DNA of 64,000 bases, taken from assembly GCF_003323745.1 (NCBI RefSeq), contig NZ_QOIL01000003.1, positions 372,001 to 436,000 on the forward strand. The letters are read 5' to 3'. How positions within the stretch are numbered: the first letter of the stretch is position 1; each line of letters opens with the position of its first letter. Under the pieces are notes generated by a model. It saw nothing but the letters and a program-made list of their open reading frames with translations. It was not told the origin of the DNA and did no database searches. A program made the translations under genes and the position numbers. Positions 31,109 to 38,492 of this stretch are shown here, one piece after another. Origin of the DNA: Sphaerisporangium album. Its GTDB lineage: Bacteria; Actinomycetota; Actinomycetes; Streptosporangiales; Streptosporangiaceae.

Positions 31109-31237
31109 GTGGACAAGCAGGAGACGACGCCCGGGCAGGTGCTCGGCGACGAGGAACTCGAGGGGCTCAGCGGCGGCCAGGTGGCGGTCCAGGGCGGCCT
31201 TTACATCGACCCGCCCGGCATCTGCGTGGGCTTCTGA
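31109..31237 (+). CDS. double-glycine leader peptide (RiPP/bacteriocin precursor), 42 aa
   Basis: A tiny gene with an unusually strong ribosome site: AAAGGAGG (31094-31101), seven bases before the GTG at 31109. The peptide has an acidic leader ending in GDEELEGLSGG, which is the double-glycine recognition pattern cut by C39 peptidases, with cleavage expected after residue 23. The predicted core is 19 residues, QVAVQGGLYIDPPGICVGF, with a single cysteine. The next gene encodes a C39-peptidase ABC exporter, the expected processing and export partner. No lanthionine synthetase, radical SAM or cyclodehydratase gene is adjacent, so the core may be exported unmodified or as a disulphide dimer. I know of no described relative. 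Confidence 0.72.
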   Translation: MDKQETTPGQVLGDEELEGLSGGQVAVQGGLYIDPPGICVGF

Positions 31238-31250
31238 CACAAGGCGCAGG

Positions 31251-31321
31251 CGTGTCCTTCCGGGCACGAGCCGACCACGTGTCCATTCGGGCACGAGTCA
31301 GACGCGTGTCCTCCAGACACG
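31251..31321 (+). repeat. three tandem hairpin repeats with exact 27-base period
   Basis: Three stem-loops begin at 31251, 31278 and 31305. The first two are CGTGTCC - four bases - GGGCACG (one G-T pair); the third is CGTGTC - five bases - GACACG. The spacers between them differ in sequence but not in length. They follow the peptide stop codon by 13 bases. Together with the hairpin at 31326-31351 they could stabilise or uncouple the peptide message from the exporter message. Confidence 0.7.
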
Positions 31322-31325
31322 ACAC

Positions 31326-31351
31326 GGCCACCGGGTCCTGATGCGGTGGCC
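31326..31351 (+). terminator. hairpin between peptide gene and exporter gene
   Basis: GGCCACCG (31326-31333) pairs perfectly with CGGTGGCC (31344-31351) around a ten-base loop. It follows directly after the three tandem hairpins. No T-run follows, so it may be a partial terminator or an RNA-processing barrier that lowers exporter expression relative to the peptide. Confidence 0.5.
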
Positions 31352-31490
31352 GCCGATCCGTTCACGGCGAGATCAAGGGTCCGGGGCGGGCGTCGCCGCC
31401 CCGGACCCCCTGCGGCCCGCACGACCCGCCGGAACCCGCACGACTCGGGCCCCGAGCCCACGGCTTCGGCGGCGCGGCGAGAGGAGACAC

Positions 31491-33722
31491 GTGACCCGCC
31501 ACCTGCCCACCGGCCGCCGGAGGCACCGCCTCCGCGTGGTCCGGCAGAACACGATGACCGACTGCGGGGCCGCCTGCCTGACGATGCTGCTCGGGCACCA
31601 CGGACTGCGCACGACGCTCCGGGAGGTCTCCGCCCGGCTCGGCGTCTCCCGGGACGGGACGACCGCTCGCGCCCTGGTGACCGCCGCGCGGGGGTACGGC
31701 CTGGCGCCGGTCGCCCTCAGGATCACCCCCGACCGCCTGGGCGAGGCCGGGCTGCCCGCCATCGCCCACTGGGAGTCCGGCCATTTCGTGGTCGTCGAGC
31801 GGCACGGGCGAGGCGGGGTGGACGTCGTCGACCCGGCGCGCGGCCGTCTCCGGCTGTCGCACGCGGAGTTCGCGGCGGCCTTCACCGGCGTCGCCATCAC
31901 CGCGGCCCGAGGGCCGGGCTTTCGTCCCGGGCGGATCGTCGTCCCAGTAAGCCCGTGGCGGCGGCGGATGCCGCTGGAGGTGCTGCGCCGCTCGCGCGGG
32001 CTGGTCGCGCTGATCGTCCTCGCCTCGCTGCTGCTCCAGGCGGCCGGCCTGGTGCTCCCGCTCGGGTCCGGGCTGATCGTGGACGAGGTGCTGCCGTCCG
32101 GCTCGGCGGATCTGCTGCCCCTGGTGGGCGCGGGGATCGCCGTGGCCGTGGGCACGCAGCTCGTGCTCGGCCTCGCGCGCGTGCGCCTGCTGGCGGTGCT
32201 CCAGGCGCGGGCCGACCGCGATCTCACCACCGAGACGGTGCGCCACCTGCTCGCGCTGCCGTACCGCTTCTTCGCCCAGCGTGGCACCGGCGACCTGGTG
32301 GCGCGCACCGAGGGCGTCACCGCGATCCGGGAGCTGGCGACGGGCCAGGTGCTGCCCGCGCTGCTGGACGGTCCGCTCGCCGTCGTCTACATCAGCCTGG
32401 TGATGGCCGGGGACCGGGTGCTGGGCACGTGCCTGCTGGCCGTGGTGGCCGCGCACGCCCTGTTACTGTTCGGCACCCGCCGACGTACGGGCGAGCTGAC
32501 ACAGCGGCGGCTCGCCGCCGAGGCGGAGGCGCAGGGGCGGCTGATCGAGGCGATCCGGGGCATCGAGTCGCTGAAGGCGATGAGCGCCGAGGCACGGGTG
32601 GCGGACCGCTGGTCGGCGCTGTTCGCCGTCCAGCTGGACGCGACCGTCCGGGGCACGCGGGCCGTCGGCGGGGTGGTCGCCGTGCAGAACGCGATCCACG
32701 TGCTGACGCCCATGGCGCTGCTGTGGGCGGGGGCCTGGCGGGTGCTCGGCCACGGGATGACTCTGGGCACCCTGCTCGCGTTGAACGCCGTCGCGCTGGC
32801 CGCTGTGACGCCGCTGAACTCGCTGATGAGCGCCGTGCAACGGATGCAGGTGGCCGGGGCGGCCGTCCGGAGGCTGGCCGACATCCTGGACACCGACCCC
32901 GAACCCGGCAGCATCCCCAGCACCGCACCTGGCAGCCCCACGAGCACCGCGGCCCGCGTACGTCCGGCCGGGAGCCGCACGGGCGGGGCCGTCGAGCTGC
33001 GCGGGGTGGGCTTCCGGTACGACCCGCGCGGCCCCTGGACCCTGCGCGAGATCTCCTTCGCGGCCGAGCCCGGCCAGAAGATCGCGCTCGTCGGGCGTTC
33101 CGGCTCCGGCAAGAGCACGCTGGCGCGCATCCTGCTCGGCCTGTACCCGCCGGTGGAGGGCGAGGTCCGGTACGACGGCGCGCCCGTGCCCGCCGATCGG
33201 ATGCCCGCGCTGCGCCGCCGGTTCGGCGTCGTCACCCAGGACCCGGCGCTGTTCACCGGCACGATCAGGGAGAACATCGCCCTCGGCGACCCTGCCGCGC
33301 CGCTCGCGCGGGTGACGGCCGCCGCCCGGCTGGCCTGCGTCCACGAGGAGATCGCCCGTATGCCGCTCGGCTACTACACACCACTGTCGGAGGGCCACGG
33401 CCTGTCCGGAGGCCAGCGCCAGCGGCTCGCCCTGGCCCGCGCCCTGCTGGCCGGGCCGCGCGTGCTCGTCCTGGACGAGGCGACCAGCCACCTGGACACC
33501 GCCACCGAGGCCGCGATCGAGGCCCGCCTGTCGGGGCTGCTCCAGACGCGGATCGTCATCGCGCACCGGCTGAGCACGGTCAGGGACGCCGACGTGATCC
33601 TCGTCCTGCGCGACGGCCGGATCGCCGAGCGCGGCGACCATGACCGGCTCGTGGCGCTCGGCGGCGAGTACGCGACGCTCGTGGGACGGCAGAATGCCGC
33701 GGGGGCCATGATGGGGAGATGA
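31491..33722 (+). CDS. C39-peptidase-containing ABC exporter (PCAT)
   Basis: A bifunctional protease/exporter that cuts double-glycine leaders and exports the released peptide with ATP. The C39 domain occupies residues about 15-135 with C25 (TDCGAACL), H98 (GHFVVVE) and D114 (VVDPARG) as the triad. Six transmembrane helices span about 165-440. The ATPase domain is complete: Walker A GRSGSGKST (K541), LSGGQ near 638, VLVLDEATSHLD, and VIAHRLST. The total of 743 residues is normal for PCATs. The start is GTG with GAGGAG five bases upstream. It lies 253 bases after the peptide gene and overlaps the MBL-fold gene by four bases. Confidence 0.9.
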   Translation: MTRHLPTGRRRHRLRVVRQNTMTDCGAACLTMLLGHHGLRTTLREVSARLGVSRDGTTARALVTAARGYGLAPVALRITPDRLGEAGLPAIAHWESGHFVVVERHGRGGVDVVDPARGRLRLSHAEFAAAFTGVAITAARGPGFRPGRIVVPVSPWRRRMPLEVLRRSRGLVALIVLASLLLQAAGLVLPLGSGLIVDEVLPSGSADLLPLVGAGIAVAVGTQLVLGLARVRLLAVLQARADRDLTTETVRHLLALPYRFFAQRGTGDLVARTEGVTAIRELATGQVLPALLDGPLAVVYISLVMAGDRVLGTCLLAVVAAHALLLFGTRRRTGELTQRRLAAEAEAQGRLIEAIRGIESLKAMSAEARVADRWSALFAVQLDATVRGTRAVGGVVAVQNAIHVLTPMALLWAGAWRVLGHGMTLGTLLALNAVALAAVTPLNSLMSAVQRMQVAGAAVRRLADILDTDPEPGSIPSTAPGSPTSTAARVRPAGSRTGGAVELRGVGFRYDPRGPWTLREISFAAEPGQKIALVGRSGSGKSTLARILLGLYPPVEGEVRYDGAPVPADRMPALRRRFGVVTQDPALFTGTIRENIALGDPAAPLARVTAAARLACVHEEIARMPLGYYTPLSEGHGLSGGQRQRLALARALLAGPRVLVLDEATSHLDTATEAAIEARLSGLLQTRIVIAHRLSTVRDADVILVLRDGRIAERGDHDRLVALGGEYATLVGRQNAAGAMMGR

Positions 33723-34354
33723 AGCTCACCAAACACGGCCACGCGTGCGTGCGCCTGGAGAAGGACGGCGCCACCCTGGTCATCGACCCGGGCGGCCTCA
33801 CCGAGGAGTCCGCCCTCGAAGGGGCCGACGCCATCCTCATCACACATGAGCATTTCGACCACCTGGAGGTCAAGCGCCTCGGCGGGCTCGCCTCCGGGGT
33901 GCGGATCTGGACCTGCGCGGCGGTCGCGGCCCAGCTGGAGGGCCTGAGCGCGAAGGTCAACATCGTCGGCGAGGGCGACTCCTTCACCGCGGCCGGCTTC
34001 GAGGTCGGGGTGGCGGGCCGGGAGCACGCCAAGGTCTGGCCCGAGATGCCGCCGGTGCAGAACATCGGGTTCCTGATCGACGGCGAGGTCTTCCACCCCG
34101 GCGACTCGTTCACCGTGCCCGGAGCCCCGGTGGGCACCCTGCTCACCCCGACGGGCGGGCCGTGGATGAAGGCCGCCGAGATGCTCGACTACCTGAAGGC
34201 GGTGAACCCCCGGCGGGCCTTCTCGATCCACGACGGCCTCTACAACGACGTGGGTCTCGGGCTGGTGGACGGGCTGCTCGACCTCAGCGCCAAGCAGCAG
34301 GGCGGCGACTTCCGCCGCCTCAAGCCCGGTGAGAGCTACGTCATCGAGGGCTGA
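33719..34354 (+). CDS. MBL-fold metal-dependent hydrolase (UlaG/UPF0173-like)
   Basis: A 211-residue metallo-beta-lactamase-fold hydrolase. The metal-binding motif is ILITHEHFDHLEV near residue 42, the N-terminal MKLTKHGHACVRLE is typical of UlaG-like members, and further metal-ligand candidates occur in VFHPGDSFTVP and FSIHDGLYND. Substrate is unknown; such proteins act as phosphodiesterases or lactonases. Its ATG overlaps the exporter stop codon (ATGA), so the two are co-translated. Whether it takes part in peptide maturation or is simply a neighbouring housekeeping gene is not decided by the sequence. Confidence 0.8.
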   Translation: MKLTKHGHACVRLEKDGATLVIDPGGLTEESALEGADAILITHEHFDHLEVKRLGGLASGVRIWTCAAVAAQLEGLSAKVNIVGEGDSFTAAGFEVGVAGREHAKVWPEMPPVQNIGFLIDGEVFHPGDSFTVPGAPVGTLLTPTGGPWMKAAEMLDYLKAVNPRRAFSIHDGLYNDVGLGLVDGLLDLSAKQQGGDFRRLKPGESYVIEG

Positions 34355-34380
34355 CCGTCCGCCAGGACCTCAGGATGACC

Positions 34381-35451
34381 TCAGGACGACGCGGTGATGG
34401 TGGCGGAGCCGAGGACGACGTCCCCGCTGTAGAGGACGGCCGCCTGGCCCGCCGCCACGCCCGTCGCGGGCGTGTCGAGCGCGATGTGCAGCACGCCGCC
34501 GGAGAGCTGGGCGCGGCAGCCGTACACCTCGCCGTGCGCGCGCAACTGCACCTGGCAGGCCAGCGGCTCGTGCGGCTCGGCGACCGGGCCGTTGAAGACC
34601 GGACGCTCGGCGACGATCGAGCTCACCGCCAGCGCCTCCCGCGGGCCCACCGTGACCGTGTTGGACACCGGCTCGATGGACAGCACGTACCTCGGACGCC
34701 CGTCGGACGTCGGGCGATCGAGGTGCAGGCCCTTGCGCTGGCCGACCGTGTAGCCGTAGGCCCCGGCGTGGGTGCCGAGGACGGCGCCGGACTCGTCGAC
34801 GATCGGGCCGCGCTCGGCGCCGAGCCGCTCGGCCAGGAAGCCGCGGGTGTCGCCGTCGGCGATGAAGCAGATGTCGTGGCTGTCGGGCTTGTCGGCTACG
34901 GCGAGACCGCGGGCGGCGGCCTCCTCGCGGACCTCCGCCTTGGTGGAGCCGCCCAGCGGGAAGATCGCGTGGGAGAGCTGCTCGCGCGTGAGCACGCCGA
35001 GGACGTACGACTGGTCCTTGCCCGCGTCGACGCTCCTGCGCAGCACGCCGTCCTCGAGCCGGGCGTGGTGGCCGGTGGCGACCGCGTCGAACCCGAGGGC
35101 CAGCGCGCGGTCGAGCACGGCCTCGAACTTGATCTTCTCGTTGCAGCGCAGGCAGGGGTTCGGGGTGCGGCCGGCGGCGTACTCGCTGACGAAGTCCTCG
35201 ACGACGTCGCGGTGGAAGCGCTCGGCCATGTCCCAGACGTAGAAGGGGATGCCGATCACGTCGGCGGCGCGGCGGGCGTCGCGGGAGTCCTCCAGCGTGC
35301 AGCAGCCCCGGGCGCCGGTGCGGTAGGACTGGGGGTTGGACGACAGCGCGAGGTGCACGCCCGTGACGTCATGGCCGGCCTCGGCGATGCGGGCCGCCGC
35401 CACCGCGGAGTCGACGCCGCCCGACATGGCGGCAAGCACACGAAGACTCAT
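34381..35451 (-). CDS. mnmA: tRNA-specific 2-thiouridylase
   Basis: The enzyme that thiolates uridine 34 of Lys, Glu and Gln tRNAs. The PP-loop ATP motif is [13 protein letters not shown] at residues 7-19. The two catalytic cysteines are in [14 protein letters not shown] (near 105) and [13 protein letters not shown] (near 205). The C-terminal beta-barrel covers about 270-356. The ATG at 35451 has GGGAG upstream. At 356 residues it is a normal full-length enzyme; the longer upstream frame is non-coding. Confidence 0.95.
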   Translation of the reverse strand: MSLRVLAAMSGGVDSAVAAARIAEAGHDVTGVHLALSSNPQSYRTGARGCCTLEDSRDARRAADVIGIPFYVWDMAERFHRDVVEDFVSEYAAGRTPNPCLRCNEKIKFEAVLDRALALGFDAVATGHHARLEDGVLRRSVDAGKDQSYVLGVLTREQLSHAIFPLGGSTKAEVREEAAARGLAVADKPDSHDICFIADGDTRGFLAERLGAERGPIVDESGAVLGTHAGAYGYTVGQRKGLHLDRPTSDGRPRYVLSIEPVSNTVTVGPREALAVSSIVAERPVFNGPVAEPHEPLACQVQLRAHGEVYGCRAQLSGGVLHIALDTPATGVAAGQAAVLYSGDVVLGSATITASS

Positions 35452-35587
35452 AACACTCCCGAGACTACCTTCCCGCCGACCCCCCTCGGGTATCCCGGGC
35501 GGGTGAGGAGACCACCGCACGCCGCTGGTACCCCGGGCCGGCGGCCGCGTTGGCGTTCGGCGGCGGCACCTGCGAGGATCCAGGGCC

Positions 35588-36604
35588 ATGCGAGAGACGG
35601 ACGAGCCGCAGGACGCGATCCCCGGCTTCTGGGAATGGTGGGCGCGGGCCCGGCCCGAGGTCGACGCCCGCGCGGAGGCGGGAGACCTCGACGGGGCCGC
35701 CGAGGTGGTCGCCGTGGCGGCCGCGGCCGTGCACCCGGAGCTGGTCGTGGAGGTCACGCCGGGCAGGTCGGCGCGCCGGTCCCTGGTGGTGTCCTCCGCG
35801 GGCGACCCCGAGCTGCGGCCACTCGCCCACCGCTGGGTCCTGGCCGCGCCGCCCTCCGACGGGACGTGGGAGTTCCACCCGTCCCGGCAGGCCGTCGCGG
35901 ACCCCGAGAGCCACGTGACCAAGGTGAACGGGCGGGAGTTCGGGCTGGACAAGCTGGTGCTGGGGCTGCGCGTGCCGCAGGGGACCCCGCGCATCGACAT
36001 CTCGGCCTACCACCCGATCTTTCCCGACCTCGACGACGAGACCCGCACCGACGCCGCCCTCCTCGCCCTGGACCGGCTGATCGGCGAGGACGAGGTCGCC
36101 CGCTGGGTCGGCGACATCACCGCCGCGGCCTTCCAGCCCATCGACGCCGTGGCCGCCGTCCACCTGCCCGCCGTCGTCGCCGACCTCGCCTCCGAGTACG
36201 CCGGCGAGCAGTGGGTGCTGCTCACGGGAGAGACGGCCGACGGGACGCGCCTGATCGCCGCCGCCCGCCACCCCCTGCGGCCGGTGGACCACCCGCTGTT
36301 CGACCTGCGCGTCGGCATCACGCTGCCGTACGCGAACGCGGACGAGGAGGGCCTGCCGACCGGGGGCTCCCCCGAGGCGCTGCGCGCGTTCGAGGAACGT
36401 CTGGTCGCGCGGCTGGGCGACTCGGCGGTGCTGGCCGTCCACATGAGCAGCGACGGCGCCCGGGTGCTGCACGTCTACGCCGACCCCGACGGCGACGCGG
36501 TCGCCGTGGCCGAAGAACTCACCGCGCAGTGGACCGAGGGCGCGGGCTGGGTCGACGTGGCGAGCGACCCGGGCTGGCTCGTGATCTCCCCGTTCCTGAG
36601 CTGA
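35588..36604 (+). CDS. hypothetical protein, 338 aa (possibly DUF695-like)
   Basis: A soluble acidic protein with no signal peptide or membrane helix. The N-terminal part ([20 protein letters not shown], then [21 protein letters not shown]) and the later [21 protein letters not shown] recall DUF695-type proteins seen in actinobacteria, but I hold this only loosely. A second half ([20 protein letters not shown], then [20 protein letters not shown]) looks like a repeat of the same kind of fold. No catalytic motif is visible. It stands divergent from mnmA and is probably its own transcription unit. Confidence 0.65.
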   Translation: MRETDEPQDAIPGFWEWWARARPEVDARAEAGDLDGAAEVVAVAAAAVHPELVVEVTPGRSARRSLVVSSAGDPELRPLAHRWVLAAPPSDGTWEFHPSRQAVADPESHVTKVNGREFGLDKLVLGLRVPQGTPRIDISAYHPIFPDLDDETRTDAALLALDRLIGEDEVARWVGDITAAAFQPIDAVAAVHLPAVVADLASEYAGEQWVLLTGETADGTRLIAAARHPLRPVDHPLFDLRVGITLPYANADEEGLPTGGSPEALRAFEERLVARLGDSAVLAVHMSSDGARVLHVYADPDGDAVAVAEELTAQWTEGAGWVDVASDPGWLVISPFLS

Positions 36605-36701
36605 CGGCGTCCCCGCCGAGACCGGACCCGCTCAGGACGCGCTCACCGCCGGACCCCTCTGACGGGCTCGGCCTCCATTACGGGCCCGGTTTCCATGACA
36701 G

Positions 36702-36735
36702 GCCCGGACCCACGACACGCCCGGACCCACGACAT
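36702..36735. repeat. 17-base tandem duplication
   Basis: Two adjacent copies of GCCCGGACCCACGACA plus C or T (36702-36718 and 36719-36735) in the 220-base gap before the MerR gene stop. Several related GCCCG- and TCCATGAC-like fragments surround them. The gap otherwise shows no gene. Confidence 0.6.
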
Positions 36736-36822
36736 GCCCGTTTCCTATGACGGCCCCGCTCCTGACCGGGCCCGGCCCACAATGGTCGCCCGCGCCTGAG
36801 CCGCCCCGCTCCTGACCAGACC

Positions 36823-37767
36823 TCAGGTCGAGGGACGGGTGCCCGCGCCGAGGGCCCTGGCGATCCAGCGGTGGACGAGGGTCTGCGGCGGGGGCCAGGG
36901 CGTGCCGTTGACGGTCGCCACCAGCTCCCAGTGACGCTCGGCGCGCGGGTCGTGGTCCTCGTACCCACGCACCAGCGCGCGGCGGAACTCGGGACCGTCC
37001 TCGGCTCCGTGCACCGGCGCGAGCAGCGCCACCACCCGGTCCAGCACCGGACCGGCCTCGGGGCCGCCCGGCTCCACCCCCGCGTCGATCGCCCGCTGGA
37101 CCACCTCGGCGACGGCCCGGTTCGCCTCCTCCCAGCCCACTGTGTCGAGCTCCCCCGCCTTCTCGCGCCGGTCCCAGAACTCCTCGCTCTGGCGGCGCAG
37201 GGTGGCGCGGTAGTCCTCGTCCGAAAGCAGCTCCACCAGCTCCAGCCAGGCGTCGAACTGCTCGATCGCCGGCTCGGCGGGCAGCTCGGGGACCATGGCG
37301 TCCCGCAGGCACTCCAGCCACCGCTCACGGGCCGCGTTGCCGCCGCCGACCTCCTCCACGAACGAGTCCAGCAGTGCCTCGCGCTCGGCCGCGCCGATAC
37401 GGCCGAGGGTGTTGAGCCTGCGCAGGTCCTCCTCCGAGGGGTCGCCTCGCTCCAGCGTGGCCCGCAGGACCGCCCGGGTGCGTTGCAGGTTCCTGAGCTG
37501 CGTCTCCACCGTGCGCAGGTGCAGGTCGAGCACCTGCCGCAGGTCACGGTCGCCGAGCGACCTGATGGTCGCGAGCCCCACGCCGATCTCACGCAACGTG
37601 CGGACGAGCTCAAGCCGCGCGACGTCGGCCTCACCGTACAGGCGGTACCCGGCGGCGGTCCGCTCCCGCTCGGGCAGCACGCCCGCGTCGGAGTAGAACC
37701 GGATGGTCTTGACCGGCAGCCCGGACAGCCTGGACAGCTCGCCGATCGTGTAGGTGTCACGAGGCAT
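36823..37767 (-). CDS. MerR family regulator with long C-terminal domain
   Basis: A 314-residue regulator. The N-terminal MerR helix-turn-helix and wing are unambiguous (YTIGELSRLSGLPVKTIRFY, then GYRLYGEADVARLELVRTL), followed by the dimerisation helix. The C-terminal 190 residues are helical and not clearly assigned; the stretch around EEFWDRREKAGELDTVGWEE and IDAGVEPGGPEAG loosely recalls the TipAS antibiotic-sensing domain. The ATG at 37767 has GATAAT six bases upstream, so a leaderless message is likely. A 13-base dyad (TCCAGT-A-ACTGGA) lies 23-35 bases upstream, suggesting self-control. The same dyad occurs in the promoter of the L11 paralogue at 58.3 kb. Confidence 0.85.
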   Translation of the reverse strand: MPRDTYTIGELSRLSGLPVKTIRFYSDAGVLPERERTAAGYRLYGEADVARLELVRTLREIGVGLATIRSLGDRDLRQVLDLHLRTVETQLRNLQRTRAVLRATLERGDPSEEDLRRLNTLGRIGAAEREALLDSFVEEVGGGNAARERWLECLRDAMVPELPAEPAIEQFDAWLELVELLSDEDYRATLRRQSEEFWDRREKAGELDTVGWEEANRAVAEVVQRAIDAGVEPGGPEAGPVLDRVVALLAPVHGAEDGPEFRRALVRGYEDHDPRAERHWELVATVNGTPWPPPQTLVHRWIARALGAGTRPST

Positions 37768-37788
37768 GCCTCGATTATCCCGTCCGGC

Positions 37789-37807
37789 CTCCAGTAACTG
37801 GACACTT
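37789..37807. promoter_or_regulatory. MerR-type operator upstream of the MerR gene
   Basis: CTCCAGTAACTGGACACTT contains the perfect dyad TCCAGT (37790-37795) - A - ACTGGA (37797-37802). The identical 19 bases occur at 58330-58348. Flanking bases are also similar (TTAT-CCGT on the left, GCGT two bases to the right), but the -35 and -10 positions that fit at 58.3 kb are degenerate here (TCCGGC and CCGCGT), so no rightward promoter remains. Confidence 0.6.
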
Positions 37808-37831
37808 CCGCGTCGCCGTCTCGCAGTACCT

Positions 37832-38092
37832 GGCGGCGGCAGATTCGACAGCGGCCGCAACATACGCACCATCGACGAGCCCGCGCTCAAACAGATAGCC
37901 CAGACCACCGGCGGCTCCTACCACCGCGCCGAGAACGCCGGCCGGCTCCAAAACGCCCTCAACGCCCTCCCTGGCAGCTTCACGGTCATCCACCGCCGGG
38001 TCGACACGGCCTCCGCCTTCGCCGCCGCCGGCGCCCTCCTCATCGTCACGGCCCTGTCCCTCTCCCTCTGGTGGAACCGCCCCCGCCCCCCC
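37832..38092 (+). pseudogene. fragment of a VWA-domain membrane protein (C-terminal end)
   Basis: The plus strand encodes about 85 residues that match the end of actinobacterial von Willebrand factor A membrane proteins: IDEPALKQIAQTTGGSYHRA, then NALNALPG, and a final transmembrane helix ending LSLSLWWNRPRPP. The metal-binding VWA core that should precede it is missing, and there is no start codon or ribosome site. The frame runs on past the expected end. The fragment begins about 25 bases after the MerR-type operator, so an insertion or deletion joined unrelated DNA to that site. Confidence 0.6.
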
Positions 38093-38492
38093 GGCCCGCT
38101 GGCCGGTCTTCGAAGAAACCGGCCGCCGGCTCTATTAACGCTGTCACTCCTTTCGTTTGTGACCCGGCAAATGAGTCAAGTCGCCGGCCCAGCCGCCGGC
38201 TGTCCTGCGGCAGGCGGTAGTCACACGCTCGGGCGGGCGAGACACGTGCGTTAAACGTGTCCGTAATGAGCCATCTGGCGTTCGGTCCTGATGAATGCCG
38301 TTTCGGGCTCTCGGTTAATGGGGTTTATGGCGTTCGCTAAATGAGCGCTGGATATCGCTCTGTTTCTGTAAGCAGGTGCCCGCACGCGCCAGGTCGGATT
38401 GATAGATTGGTTCTGTGTGATCGCGTTTGTCCATGCTCACCCTTGTTTATTGTCAATGGTGATGAGATCGCTCGTTCGCGGGGGAGGTACCG
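38093..38492. other. AT-richer intergenic region upstream of the SARP gene
   Basis: About 400 bases without a gene and noticeably richer in A and T than its surroundings, which is usual for regulatory DNA in these genomes. GGCGTTCG occurs as a direct repeat at 38277-38284 and 38329-38336, with a related GCCGTTTCGG between them. Direct repeats of this kind are what SARP regulators bind, so self-control is possible. A promoter could not be fixed. Confidence 0.4.

Noticed and set aside
31251..31351. Possible short CRISPR array in the 27-base repeats
   Set aside because: The period equals repeat plus linker of only 27 bases, there are three units, and no spacers of 30 or more bases or cas genes are present.
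31201..31461. Minus-strand frame across the 27-base repeats with a CPNGH/CPEGH Cys-His repeat that looks zinc-ribbon-like
   Set aside because: No ribosome site, the start is in the middle of nothing, and the Cys-His pattern follows directly from the hairpin repeat sequence.
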